In this document: in pieces, positions 27,793 to 35,756 of the stretch
Numbering within the stretch: the stretch's first letter is position 1
How the letters are laid out: the number at the start of each line of letters is the position of its first letter
NCBI GenBank assembly: GCA_035645555.1
Contig: DASQMI010000086.1
Location: 62,001-126,000 of the forward strand
From: Lysobacter_F sp035645555
GTDB taxonomy: Bacteria; Pseudomonadota; Gammaproteobacteria; Xanthomonadales; Xanthomonadaceae
DNA: 64,000 nucleotides
Direction: 5' to 3'
Translations under genes and position numbers: made by a program
Notes under the pieces: model-generated
Databases searched by the model: none
Told to the model about the DNA's origin: nothing
The model's input: only the letters and a program-made list of their open reading frames with translations

Positions 27793-28417
27793 CCACCAGC
27801 TCGCCCAGGCGGTGGCCTGCCCGATCGGCCGCGCTGCCCGCTGGGCTCCGCACCTCAAGGCGGCCATGCAGCGCTTCGGGATCAACACCGGACGCCGCGC
27901 CGCGCACTTCCTCGCCCAGATCGGGCACGAGAGCGCGGGGCTCTCCCGTGTCGAGGAGAACCTGTCCTACAGCGCGGCTCGGCTGCTCGAGGTGTTCCCG
28001 AGCTATTTCAGCCGAGTCACAGCCGGGGAGTACGCACGCCAACCCGAGCGCATCGCCAACCGGGTCTACGCGCGCCGCATGGGCAACGGCGACGAGCGCA
28101 GCGGCGACGGCTGGCGCTACCGAGGGCGCTGCCCCATCCATATCACCGGCCGCGACAATTACGCCCGCATGGGCGAGGTACTCGGCCTGCCGTTGCTCGA
28201 CATGCCCCAGCTCGCGATCGAGGCCGACACGGGCGCGTTGATCGCCGCGGCGTGGTGGCGCGACAACGGACTCAACGCGCTTGCGGACGCCGACGAGGTG
28301 ATGGCGGTATCGCGCCGCATCAACTGCGGCACGGTGCGGACCACTCGCGTCCCAAATGGGCTCGCCGATCGCATCGAGCGCACGAAGCGAGCCAAGGCGG
28401 CACTGGGGGTGGCCTGA
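27782..28417 (+). CDS. GH19 (chitinase-like) endolysin
   Basis: 211 residues from a GTG start inside the preceding gene. The GH19 lysozyme-like signatures are F-L-A-Q-I-G-H-E-S-A-G-L (the catalytic Glu follows His), Y-S-A-A-R-L and Y-R-G-R-C-P-I-H-I-T-G-R-D-N-Y, where many relatives have R-G-x-I-Q-L-T-G. It cuts cell-wall glycan after the holin opens the membrane. No signal peptide is seen. Its stop overlaps the Rz start. Confidence 0.93.
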   Translation: MFTDHQLAQAVACPIGRAARWAPHLKAAMQRFGINTGRRAAHFLAQIGHESAGLSRVEENLSYSAARLLEVFPSYFSRVTAGEYARQPERIANRVYARRMGNGDERSGDGWRYRGRCPIHITGRDNYARMGEVLGLPLLDMPQLAIEADTGALIAAAWWRDNGLNALADADEVMAVSRRINCGTVRTTRVPNGLADRIERTKRAKAALGVA

Positions 28418-28905
28418 TGTCGCGCGACGTCCTCCTCATGCTGCTGCTGCTCGTCGCCGTCGGCGGCTACGTGGCTTTGCAGTCGCATCGGGTGCGGTCG
28501 GCCGAGGAAGCGGCCGCGACCGCGCAAGCGGACGCCCGGCGACTGCGCTCAGAACTTCAGGAGGCCCGCATGTCCGAGCGCGTGGTCACTCGCTACGTCG
28601 ACCGTGTGCGCGTCGTGCGCGAGCGCGGCGCCACCATCACCAAGGAGATCCCTATCTATGTCACTGCGCGCGCCGACGCTCGCTGCGATGTGCCTGCTGG
28701 CTTTGTGCGGGTGCATGACGCAGCCGCCGCGAATCTGCCCCTCCGTGAACCCGCCGGAGATCTTGATGCGCCCGCCCCCGGCGTTACGCTCTCTGCCGTC
28801 GCCGACACCGTCGCCGGAAACTACGCAACCTGCCACGAAATCCGAGAGCAGGTGATCGGGCTGCAGGACTACGTGAGCGGCCTCCAAGAGGAGCGCGCGC
28901 CGTGA
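28417..28905 (+). CDS. Rz: Rz-like inner-membrane spanin subunit
   Basis: 162 residues from the ATG at 28417. One N-terminal membrane anchor (about 5-22) precedes a long helical periplasmic part (about 28-75, coiled-coil type). Together with an outer-membrane Rz1 this fuses the two membranes in the last step of lysis. It is coupled to the endolysin and overlaps R by four bases (GTGA). A complete Rz1 frame is nested inside it. Confidence 0.83.
   Translation: MSRDVLLMLLLLVAVGGYVALQSHRVRSAEEAAATAQADARRLRSELQEARMSERVVTRYVDRVRVVRERGATITKEIPIYVTARADARCDVPAGFVRVHDAAAANLPLREPAGDLDAPAPGVTLSAVADTVAGNYATCHEIREQVIGLQDYVSGLQEERAP
28658..28855 (+). CDS. Rz1: Rz1-like outer-membrane spanin lipoprotein nested inside Rz
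   Basis: 65 residues in another frame, entirely within Rz. The ATG at 28658 has an AAGGAG ribosome site 9 bases ahead. The short signal M-S-L-R-A-P-T-L-A-A-M-C-L-L-A-L ends in a Cys lipobox, L-C-G-C. The mature part is Pro-rich (P-P-E-I-L-M-R-P-P-P), the hallmark of Rz1. Nested Rz/Rz1 pairs are known from lambda and P2 (LysB/LysC). Confidence 0.85.
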   Translation: MSLRAPTLAAMCLLALCGCMTQPPRICPSVNPPEILMRPPPALRSLPSPTPSPETTQPATKSESR

Positions 28906-29384
28906 TCAAGCCGGACAGCTTGCGCGCCCACCTCACCGAGGCGCTGCCCGACCTGAAGCGCAACCCGGACCGGCTGCTGGTGTTCATCGACCGCGGAAGC
29001 CTAGTGGCAAACTTCGGGGCCACCGCCTCGTTCGAGTACCAGTACACGCTCAACCTGATTCTGACCGAGTTCGCCGGTCACCCCGATGCCGTGATGGTAC
29101 CGCTGCTGGTCTGGCTGCAGCAGCACCAGCCCGAGCTGCTACTGAATCCGTCCGCGCGTGGCCAGATCACGTTCGAAGCCGACATCCTCGATCACGGCAA
29201 GGTCGACCTCGACATCAAGCTACCGCTCACCGAGCGCGTCGGCGTCCACGCGCGGCCCGATGGTGGCTTCGACGTTGAGCACTACTCCGAGCCAACCGTA
29301 ATCGAGCCCGCGCTGACCGCCGAGCACTGGCAGGTCTACCTGCGCGACGAGCTGATCGCCGAGTGGCACGTGCCGCCGCGGTGA
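28902..29384 (+). CDS. R: Tail completion protein (P2 gpR)
   Basis: 160 residues from a GTG start. Features are the family start I-K-P-D-S-L-R-A-H-L-T-E-A-L-P, the L-L-V-F-I-D-R-G motif, a central V-P-L-L-V-W-L-Q-Q-H-Q-P-E-L-L-L and the P-L-T-E-R-V strand. It helps complete the tail so that it joins the head. Confidence 0.92.
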   Translation: MIKPDSLRAHLTEALPDLKRNPDRLLVFIDRGSLVANFGATASFEYQYTLNLILTEFAGHPDAVMVPLLVWLQQHQPELLLNPSARGQITFEADILDHGKVDLDIKLPLTERVGVHARPDGGFDVEHYSEPTVIEPALTAEHWQVYLRDELIAEWHVPPR

Positions 29385-29388
29385 CACG

Positions 29389-29838
29389 GTGGACGAGCTG
29401 AACCGCCTCGAGGAATGGGCCGCGCCCCTGCTGGCGCGCCTGCAGCCCGCCCAGCGCAACGCTCTCGCGCGCCGCCTGGCCACCGAGATGCGCCGCTCCC
29501 AGCAGCAGCGCATCTCTCAGCAGCGCAATCCAGACGGCACGGCCTACGCGCCGCGCAAGCCGCGGGCGCGTGAGAAGGCGGGCCGTGTTCGGCGGGCCAT
29601 GTTCCAGCGCCTGCGTCAGGCCAAGCACCTCAAGGCGGGCGGGAATGCGAGCGAGGTCTGGGTGGGCTTCGTCGGGCGCACGGCGCGCATCGCCCGCGTG
29701 CACCAGGAGGGCCTCGTCGATCGCGTGAGCCCCGATGGCCCTCGCGTGCGCTACGAGCCCCGTGCCCTGCTGGGCTTTACCGCCGAGGATGTCGAGCTGG
29801 TGCAGTCCTTCCTCCTCGCAAACCTAGCGGAGCCCTGA
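29389..29838 (+). CDS. S: Tail completion/virion morphogenesis protein (P2 gpS)
   Basis: 149 residues from a GTG start four bases after R. The pattern R-x-Q-Q-Q-R-I-S-x-Q-x-N-P-D-G-x-x-Y-x-P-R-K-P-R is diagnostic of the gpS family, as is H-Q-E-G-L-V-D-R-V. It works with R in tail completion. Confidence 0.92.
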   Translation: MDELNRLEEWAAPLLARLQPAQRNALARRLATEMRRSQQQRISQQRNPDGTAYAPRKPRAREKAGRVRRAMFQRLRQAKHLKAGGNASEVWVGFVGRTARIARVHQEGLVDRVSPDGPRVRYEPRALLGFTAEDVELVQSFLLANLAEP

Positions 29839-29846
29839 GCAACCGC

Positions 29847-29886
29847 ACCTGCCTCTGCTGAGCGCGCCTAGGTACGGCAGGTTTTG
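29847..29886 (+). terminator. Possible terminator after R-S
   Basis: ACCTGCC (29847-29853) pairs with GGCAGGT (29876-29882) across a 22-base loop and is followed by TTTGTG. The loop is long, so the strength is uncertain, but the place right after S fits an operon end. Confidence 0.5.
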
Positions 29887-29947
29887 TGACATTCATCTCC
29901 GTTTAGCGGCGGACCGGGAAGCGCCAGTCAAATGGACGCGTCACGTC

Positions 29948-29965
29948 GTTGAGGTTAGCCTCAAC
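29948..29965. promoter_or_regulatory. Perfect palindrome upstream of the accessory gene
   Basis: GTTGAGG-TTAG-CCTCAAC is a perfect 18-base dyad 110 bases before the accessory gene at 30076. The size and symmetry fit a dimeric regulator site. No regulator for it is evident nearby. Confidence 0.5.
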
Positions 29966-30075
29966 CGTTGGCCGCCGTGGAAGCCGCAGCGCGACAAGTT
30001 GTCGGCAACAACGAGCACATGGCTTGTCTGGGCGGCCATACAGCTTCAAAGGACTTCGCTGAGGAGAGGAAGGAG

Positions 30076-30555
30076 ATGACTTTTGCGGGTGATGTCGTCC
30101 AGCTTGCGCGCCAGATGGGGGAGCAAACGGAAGCCGCGTTCGAGCAGCAGCTTTTGTTTATCCAGAACCTCAACAAGAGCAAGGCCAATTCACAGCTCAA
30201 GGCCTACCATCCAGCGGCCAACCTGACGCCTGTCTTTCAATGCGCCCAGTACAAACTCTCGGCTTCGCCCAGGATCGTTCGATCCACTGATGGCGAGCTC
30301 ATGACCGAGTACGCCTTCAGGACTGTCGATACCGGCGTTTTCGTGGCGGCTTTGTATCTCAGCAACGAGGGCGCGCTATACGAGCGGCCATCAACAAACG
30401 CTGAGTGTTTCGCTGAAATCAGCAACGGATATATATCCGATCGCATCACACACCTCCTCTATCAGAAGATGCTCGAGTCAGAGTTGTATGCTCCTTTGGT
30501 GAATGACCAAGGGCACGTCGAGACGCAGTCGGCGGCATTCCGGGCCCGCGGCTAG
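30076..30555 (+). CDS. Accessory (moron) protein of unknown function
   Basis: 159 residues from the ATG at 30076, which has a purine-rich GAGGAGAGGA ribosome site. An upstream TTG at 29968 would add 36 residues. No membrane helix or signal. The N-terminus is helical (F-A-G-D-V-V-Q-L-A-R-Q-M-G), followed by a mixed domain with A-E-Y/T-E-Y-A-F-R-T-V-D. Codon use is AT-richer than in the flanking tail genes, and it lies between S and the reversed dam gene, a typical insertion spot for phage accessory genes. Family not recognised. Confidence 0.65.
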   Translation: MTFAGDVVQLARQMGEQTEAAFEQQLLFIQNLNKSKANSQLKAYHPAANLTPVFQCAQYKLSASPRIVRSTDGELMTEYAFRTVDTGVFVAALYLSNEGALYERPSTNAECFAEISNGYISDRITHLLYQKMLESELYAPLVNDQGHVETQSAAFRARG

Positions 30556-30634
30556 CCCCGCACTGCGGCAGCAACTGCCCTATGCGCGGAACAAACGGCA
30601 ATCGGGCTGTCCTCGACAAGACTTCACCCACCTG

Positions 30635-30662
30635 CCCCGACACCCCTTCGGGGTCAGGGGCG
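30635..30662. terminator. Hairpin between convergent genes
   Basis: A CCCCttcgGGGG core extended by CCCC/GGGG outer pairs with a small mismatch. It lies between the stop of the accessory gene and the stop of the convergent methylase gene. No T tract is evident, so it may be an imperfect bidirectional terminator. Confidence 0.45.
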
Positions 30663-30678
30663 ATGCGCTCCTGCCGCA

Positions 30679-31527
30679 TCACCACGTGCGAATCAGCAGC
30701 TCGCCGGCAGGCTTGGCTCTGGAGCCGCCGCCGACGGTGTACGTGATGCTCAGCAGCTCGCAGCTGAAGCCGGCGTACACGCGGCGCATGTCCGGGTGAT
30801 CGTTGATCGTCAGGATTGCGCGCCCCTGCAGCGAACGCATCGCAGCGGCCAGCGCCTCGTGCTGGTCGATCCCGAAGCTGTTGCCGTAGCCCATCGTCTG
30901 CCAGTACGGCGGATCGAGGAAGAACAGCGTCTCCGGCCGATCGTACCGCTGCAGGCACTCCTGCCACGGCAGGTGCTCGATGGTGACGCGTGCCAGGCGC
31001 AGGTGCGCCTGGCTGAGATCCTCCTCGATGCGCAACAGGTTGATGCGAGGCGCGGATCCCGGCGAGACGCCAAACGTCTGGCTCGCCACCTTTCCACCGA
31101 ATGCCAGCTTCTGCAAATAGAAGAAGCGCGCCGCGCGCTGGATGTCGGTGAGCGTGTCCACGTGCTGCAGCTGTGCCCACCGGAACATCTCGCGGCTTAC
31201 GAGCGCCCACCGGAACTGCCTCACCAGCTCCTCGAGGTGGTGCTGCACGCACCGGTACAGGCGCACGAGCTCGCCGTTGATGTCGTTGATGACCTCGATC
31301 GGCGCAGGGTCGCGCATGAAGAGGATCGCGGCGCTGCCGGCGAACGGCTCCACGTAGGTGCGGTGCGGGGCGGTCAGCAGAGGAAGGATGTGCTTGGCCA
31401 GGCGGCGCTTGTTGCCAGGCCAAGGAAAGAGCGGTCTGTGCACGAACGTCAGCGGGGCGAACGGAACCGGGGGCGCCGGCGGGGCGCTGAGCCTGTCGCG
31501 GCAGCGCCGCAGGCGCAGCTGCCGCAC
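30679..31527 (-). CDS. D12-class N6-adenine DNA methyltransferase (Dam-like)
   Basis: 282 residues from a GTG at 31527; a later GTG at 31443 would remove 28 residues without touching motifs. It has P-W-P-G-N-K-R-R-L (in place of the usual W-A-G-G-K), V-E-P-F-A-G-S-A-A for SAM binding, the D-I-N loop, the catalytic D-P-P-Y-W and a C-terminal I-L-T-I-N-D-H. It methylates adenine, probably in a short palindrome, which may protect phage DNA from restriction. It runs against all neighbouring tail genes, so it is an accessory insert with its own promoter. Confidence 0.88.
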   Translation of the reverse strand: MRQLRLRRCRDRLSAPPAPPVPFAPLTFVHRPLFPWPGNKRRLAKHILPLLTAPHRTYVEPFAGSAAILFMRDPAPIEVINDINGELVRLYRCVQHHLEELVRQFRWALVSREMFRWAQLQHVDTLTDIQRAARFFYLQKLAFGGKVASQTFGVSPGSAPRINLLRIEEDLSQAHLRLARVTIEHLPWQECLQRYDRPETLFFLDPPYWQTMGYGNSFGIDQHEALAAAMRSLQGRAILTINDHPDMRRVYAGFSCELLSITYTVGGGSRAKPAGELLIRTW

Positions 31528-31613
31528 GCTGTAGAACTCGGGGGGACAAGGCGCCGTCGTTGCCGCACGTGACCGCGGCGGACAGCCTGACGCAGCCCTT
31601 CGCGTCGGCTGCC

Positions 31614-32504
31614 ATGTCCAAACTCACTGCCGTCGACTTGTCGCGCCTGCCCGCACCGGACGTGGTCGAAGAACTCGACTACGAGACGATCTTCGCCGGC
31701 ATGCTGTCCAAGCTGCGGGAGTATGAGCCGCAGTTTACGGCTTTGACGGAAGCAGATCCGGCATACAAGCTGCTGCAGGTCTGCGCGCTCTACGTCCTGC
31801 ACATCCTGCAACGGGTGAACGACAAGGCGCGCGCCGTGCTGCTCGCCTATGCGCGCGGTTCCGAGCTCGATCACCTCGGCGCTCTGCTTGGCGTCACCCG
31901 TCGCCAACTGGATCCCGGTGACCCTGTGCGCGGCGTGCCTCCGACGATGGAGGGCGACGCGGAACTGCGGAGGCGGATCCAGCTCGCACCGGAGGGCTAT
32001 AGCGTCGCAGGGCCCGAGAGCGCGTACGTCTACCACGCACTCAGCGCGCACCCGGACGTGCTCGATGCAAGCGCCACCAGCCCATCTCCTGGCCAGGTGG
32101 TCGTCACGCTCCTTGCCCGACAGGGCGACGGCACCGCGAACCAAGCACTCATCGACGCCGTCGCGGCGCAACTGCGCGACGATAGCGTGCGGCCGCTGAC
32201 CGACAACGTCACGGTGCAAGGCGCGCAGATCGTGCCCTACAGCGTGCACGCAACGGTCTACACCTACTCTGGGCCTGACGCCGCCCTTGTGCTGACCGAG
32301 GCGCGTCGTCGCCTCGAGCGGTACGTGGCGGAGTCGCATCGTCTCGGGCGTGATGTCCCGCTATCCGGCATCTACTCCGCACTGCATGCCGAAGGCGTCC
32401 AGCGCGTGCAGCTTGCCTCGCCAAGCGAGGATCTGACGATCGATCGAACGCAGGCGGCCTGGTGCACTGGGATCACGATCGTCGCAGGTGGCGTCGATGA
32501 ATAG
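31614..32504 (+). CDS. J: Baseplate assembly protein J (P2 gpJ)
   Basis: 296 residues from the ATG at 31614; a longer frame is open upstream. It has the N-terminal V-D-L-S-R-L-P-A-P and L-A-Y-A-R-G-S-E-L-D-H-L-G, then a beta-rich C-terminal region. GpJ forms the baseplate wedge. It overlaps I by eight bases. Confidence 0.93.
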   Translation: MSKLTAVDLSRLPAPDVVEELDYETIFAGMLSKLREYEPQFTALTEADPAYKLLQVCALYVLHILQRVNDKARAVLLAYARGSELDHLGALLGVTRRQLDPGDPVRGVPPTMEGDAELRRRIQLAPEGYSVAGPESAYVYHALSAHPDVLDASATSPSPGQVVVTLLARQGDGTANQALIDAVAAQLRDDSVRPLTDNVTVQGAQIVPYSVHATVYTYSGPDAALVLTEARRRLERYVAESHRLGRDVPLSGIYSALHAEGVQRVQLASPSEDLTIDRTQAAWCTGITIVAGGVDE

Positions 32505-33123
32505 CCTGCTGCCGCCGAACGCTACGCCCGCCGAGCGGGCGCTTGAGCGCGTCATGGCAGAGGCGATCGCCAGCGTGCCCGTGCCATTGCACAAGCTGTG
32601 GAACGCGGACACGTGCCCTGTCGCCCTACTCCCGTGGCTTGCCGATGCCCTCTCCGTCGATGTGTGGGACGCCGCTTGGCCCGAGCAAGCCAAGCGCGAT
32701 GCGATCCGAGCCAGCTTTCTAGTCCACCGGCACAAGGGCACGGCCGGCGCCGTCAAGCGGGCGCTCGCCGCGCTGGGCTGGGCCACAGACGTCGTGGAGT
32801 GGTTTCAAGAGTCGCCGCCGGCGCCGCCCTACACCTTCGCGATAGAGGCACGGCTCGATGCTCGCGGCATCAGCGCCGAACTGTATGACGAGCTGGAACG
32901 AATCGCGCTCGAAACCAAGAATGCGCGGAGCCATCTGAGCCGAGTAAGCCTCATCGCGAGGCTGCCGAACACTTTTCGCTTCCACGGCGCGACGGTGGCA
33001 GCCGAAACCGTCGAGGTGCTCCCGTATGCACTTAGCGAGTTGAGTGCGCCCACCTCAGTTCGCGTCGCCTGCGCGGTGGTCGCGCACGAGATCGTGACCC
33101 TCCTTCCATTGGTGCACCCATGA
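32497..33123 (+). CDS. I: Tail protein I (P2 gpI)
   Basis: 208 residues from the ATG at 32497; a GTG at 32488 is an alternative. It has the family block L-P-W-L-A-D-A-L-S-V-D-V-W-D, the R-A-S-F-L-V-H-R-H-K-G-T motif and an L-G-W-A-T-D-V-V-E-W-F stretch. It links the baseplate to the fibres. Its stop overlaps H. Confidence 0.92.
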   Translation: MNSLLPPNATPAERALERVMAEAIASVPVPLHKLWNADTCPVALLPWLADALSVDVWDAAWPEQAKRDAIRASFLVHRHKGTAGAVKRALAALGWATDVVEWFQESPPAPPYTFAIEARLDARGISAELYDELERIALETKNARSHLSRVSLIARLPNTFRFHGATVAAETVEVLPYALSELSAPTSVRVACAVVAHEIVTLLPLVHP

Positions 33124-33734
33124 GCTACTACAGCGTCCTTACCACTATCGGCGAGCAGAAGCTCGCCACCGCGATCGCCGAAGGCACCACCGTCAACATC
33201 ACCGAGATGGCGCTTGGCGACGGTGGGGGCGCGCCGGTGACACCCGTCGAGAACCGCGCAGCTCTCGTGCGCGAGGTCAATCGCGGCCCCGTTGGGTCGC
33301 TGACGCAGGACCCCGTCAATCCGAGCTACCTAACGGCGCAGCGCGTCATTGCGCCCAACGTCGGGGGATGGACCATCCGCGAGGTCGGCCTTTTTGACGC
33401 CGACGGCGACCTGCTCGTGTACGGCAACTTTCCTGAGAGCTACAAGCCGCAGCTGTCGGAAGGGTCCGGCAAGGAACTGATCATCAAGCTGGTGTTCGAG
33501 GTGGCGTCGGCCAGCGCAATCAGCTTGGCGATCGACCCGTCGGTCGTGCTCGCCTCTCGGGACTACGTCGACGACGCGATCGCTGAGGCCACCGATGGCC
33601 TGGCATCTCGCGGCTACGTAGACGGCGCCATCGCCGCAGCGACCAGTGGCCTGGCATCCGAGAGCTACGTCGACAGCGCCATCTCCGCTGCATTCAAGGC
33701 CGACAGGCCCTACCGCTTCTTCCGCAACCGCTGA
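33120..33734 (+). CDS. H: Short tail fibre protein (P2 gpH N-terminal type)
   Basis: 204 residues, much shorter than P2 gpH (about 670). The first 140 residues are the tail-fibre N-terminal attachment domain (Y-Y-S-V-L-T-T-I-G-E-Q-K, N-V-G-G-W-T-I-R-E-V-G-L-F-D). Then follow three 17-18-residue repeats of the form L-A-S-x-x-Y-V-D-x-A-I-A-x-A-T (about 141-193) and a basic end. The receptor-binding part seems to have moved to the separate genes downstream. Confidence 0.88.
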   Translation: MSYYSVLTTIGEQKLATAIAEGTTVNITEMALGDGGGAPVTPVENRAALVREVNRGPVGSLTQDPVNPSYLTAQRVIAPNVGGWTIREVGLFDADGDLLVYGNFPESYKPQLSEGSGKELIIKLVFEVASASAISLAIDPSVVLASRDYVDDAIAEATDGLASRGYVDGAIAAATSGLASESYVDSAISAAFKADRPYRFFRNR

Positions 33735-33743
33735 GAACCCCCG

Positions 33744-34070
33744 ATGCCATCCGGACGCTTGGGCAAGGCCGACCTGGCCGCCAACACAAACACCGACCTC
33801 TACACCGTTCCCGCCGGCAACGTGGCAACGGCCTCCGTGTGCCTGGTCAACCGTGGTGCGGCGGATGTCACCGTGCGGGTAGCGGTGCGAAGCGGTGCCG
33901 CTGGCGCGGCCCCGGACAATGCCGACTTCCTCGAGTACGACGCCAAGATTCCGCCGAGCGGCGTCCTGGAGAGGACGCAGATCGCGCTCGCAGCCGGCGA
34001 GACGATCACAGTACGTGCAAGCGCGTCTGGCGTTTCGGCCCGCGTGCACGGATTCGAGGAGAGCGCGTGA
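33744..34070 (+). CDS. Small beta-rich fibre-module protein
   Basis: 108 residues. It resembles a jelly-roll or Ig-like bead: T-D-L-Y-T-V-P-A-G-N-V-A-T-A-S-V-C-L-V-N-R and L-A-A-G-E-T-I-T-V. It lies between the fibre gene and a glycine-rich tip protein and overlaps the latter by one base. It probably forms part of the fibre. Family not named. Confidence 0.6.
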   Translation: MPSGRLGKADLAANTNTDLYTVPAGNVATASVCLVNRGAADVTVRVAVRSGAAGAAPDNADFLEYDAKIPPSGVLERTQIALAAGETITVRASASGVSARVHGFEESA

Positions 34071-34792
34071 TGGGCCGCTTTGCTAGCGACATCGCAACCC
34101 TCTTGAGCGGCACGCAGCGCCGCCAGGTCGTCACGCTGACTGCCTCAAACCCTTCCGTGCCAATTCCGTCCTGGGCACAAGGCGGCAAGGGCATCGTCAG
34201 GGTCACCGGATGTGGCGCGGGCGGTGGCGGCGCTGGCGGACCCGGAGCCTCCGGCGCGGTCGCCTGGGAGCATCCGCTGGTCATTCCACCGGGCATCACC
34301 ACGCTCGCAGCCGTGATCGGTGCAGGCGGTGCGGCCGGCGTCCGCGATTCGACCGCGGGCGCCACAGGTGGACACACGGCGGTTTCCATGAACGCCATCG
34401 AGATCCTGCGGCTTGGGGGTGGCCAGGGCGGCAACAGCGGATCGGGAAGCGGTAACGGCGGTGTGCCCATGATGTACGGGAAGAACGTGCTCGTGGCGAG
34501 CAACGTCACCTCGAGCGCGAACGTCTTCGTCATCGACGTGGAGCGCGCTGCGGCGAACGCTGCCAGGGGCGCCACCGCCATTCGTTCCCTCGGATGCGGC
34601 ATGGCCGGCTTCCAGACGCAACAGAACCCGGCCGGTCAGGCGTCATCCGCAAACACCGAGGGGACGCCCTCGCCATTCGGCGCCAACGGCAACGGATACG
34701 GCTACGGCGGCGCTGGCTCATCAAATTCTGGGCAGGCTGGCCAGGCCGGCGGCCCTGGATTCCTTGTCCTCGAATTCGTGGAGGGCCTGTAA
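34070..34792 (+). CDS. Glycine-rich tail-fibre tip/adhesin-like protein
   Basis: 240 residues from the ATG at 34070 (TGATG overlap). After an N-terminal region (about 1-45) the protein carries many glycine-rich segments: G-A-G-G-G-G-A-G-G-P-G, L-G-G-G-Q-G-G-N-S-G-S-G-S, Y-G-Y-G-G-A-G. Glycine-rich loops in a fibre-end protein recall gp38-type adhesins of T-even phages, which set host range. That comparison is structural inference. Confidence 0.65.
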   Translation: MGRFASDIATLLSGTQRRQVVTLTASNPSVPIPSWAQGGKGIVRVTGCGAGGGGAGGPGASGAVAWEHPLVIPPGITTLAAVIGAGGAAGVRDSTAGATGGHTAVSMNAIEILRLGGGQGGNSGSGSGNGGVPMMYGKNVLVASNVTSSANVFVIDVERAAANAARGATAIRSLGCGMAGFQTQQNPAGQASSANTEGTPSPFGANGNGYGYGGAGSSNSGQAGQAGGPGFLVLEFVEGL

Positions 34793-35280
34793 TGGCTCGC
34801 ACTCTCGCACTCCTTGCCGGCGACACCATCGAGAACATCGTGCTCGGTGAGCCCGAAGATTTTCCGCATGCGGTCGATGTCACCGACCACGACCCGGCAC
34901 CGGGGCTGGGCTGGACCCTCGTCGATGACACGTTCGTGCCGCCCGAGCCGGTAACGCCGCCGCAATCCGTTCGGAGGCGATGGGTGACCACGCGTCGATT
35001 CCGCGAGCGCCTCTCCGATGAAGAGAACGATCGCTCCGAGCTGTTCATCCTGCGGGCCATGCGCCCCGACGCAACCGACACGGACATGCTGATCGCAGCC
35101 AAGCTGCAGCGGCTCAACCGCATGCTGTCCGATGGCCCGTATGTTGATCTCGACGACCCGACGACGCGTGCAGGCGTGCACGCGCTGGCCACGATCCCGG
35201 GCCTGCTCGACCACCCGGAGCGCCCAGCGGAGATCCTCGACGGCCCCATCCCGGATCACCAGTACCACCCTGACGCCTAG
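34792..35280 (+). CDS. Tail-fibre-associated protein (possible assembly factor)
   Basis: 162 residues from the ATG that overlaps the previous stop as TAATG. The N-terminal beta domain (A-R-T-L-A-L-L-A-G-D-T-I-E-N-I-V-L-G) is followed by a helical part from about residue 60 (R-R-F-R-E-R-L-S-D-E-E). Position and layout fit a tail-fibre assembly protein, which caps or chaperones the fibre. Sequence support is moderate. Confidence 0.55.
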   Translation: MARTLALLAGDTIENIVLGEPEDFPHAVDVTDHDPAPGLGWTLVDDTFVPPEPVTPPQSVRRRWVTTRRFRERLSDEENDRSELFILRAMRPDATDTDMLIAAKLQRLNRMLSDGPYVDLDDPTTRAGVHALATIPGLLDHPERPAEILDGPIPDHQYHPDA

Positions 35281-35282
35281 CC

Positions 35283-35720
35283 ATGCCGGCCGTCGACGTC
35301 GTCTTTACGCGCAGGCACGCGCCGGGAAGCATTCTGCTGCGGACATTCCTGTGGTCCGAGTGGTCGCACGTCGCCCTGATCGACGGTGACGAGATCGTGG
35401 AGGCAGCCGCAGGCCAGGGCGTGAGGGTGAGGCCGCTCGCGGACCTGCTCGCCGAAGCGAGCGAGTACGAAGTCATCGCGGTGCCGGCGCGGTCACCACG
35501 CGCCGTGCTTGCGGCGGCGCGTTCGCAGGTCGGCAAGCCGTACGACTGGCGTGGAGTGCTAGGCATCGGCGCGCGTAGGCGCTGGCAGGACACCGACGCC
35601 TGGTTCTGCAGCGAGCTCGTCGCGTGGGCGTTTGCGCGCGGCGGATCGCCGCTGGTCAGGGTGGACGCGTGGCGGATTACTCCGCGCGACTTGTACATAC
35701 CGATCTTCCAACCCGCCTAA
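35283..35720 (+). CDS. YiiX/YebB-type NlpC/P60-like cysteine hydrolase
   Basis: 145 residues. The permuted papain-like pattern is visible: an early W-S-H-V-A-L-I-D (His) and the later D-A-W-F-C-S-E-L-V-A-W-A-F (Cys). It lacks a signal peptide and probably acts from the virion on cell wall, or processes fibre parts. It starts two bases after the previous stop, within the fibre cassette. Confidence 0.75.
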   Translation: MPAVDVVFTRRHAPGSILLRTFLWSEWSHVALIDGDEIVEAAAGQGVRVRPLADLLAEASEYEVIAVPARSPRAVLAAARSQVGKPYDWRGVLGIGARRRWQDTDAWFCSELVAWAFARGGSPLVRVDAWRITPRDLYIPIFQPA

Positions 35721-35756
35721 ACGTCATGCGCGGCCCGCTGTAAACCGGGCCGCCAC

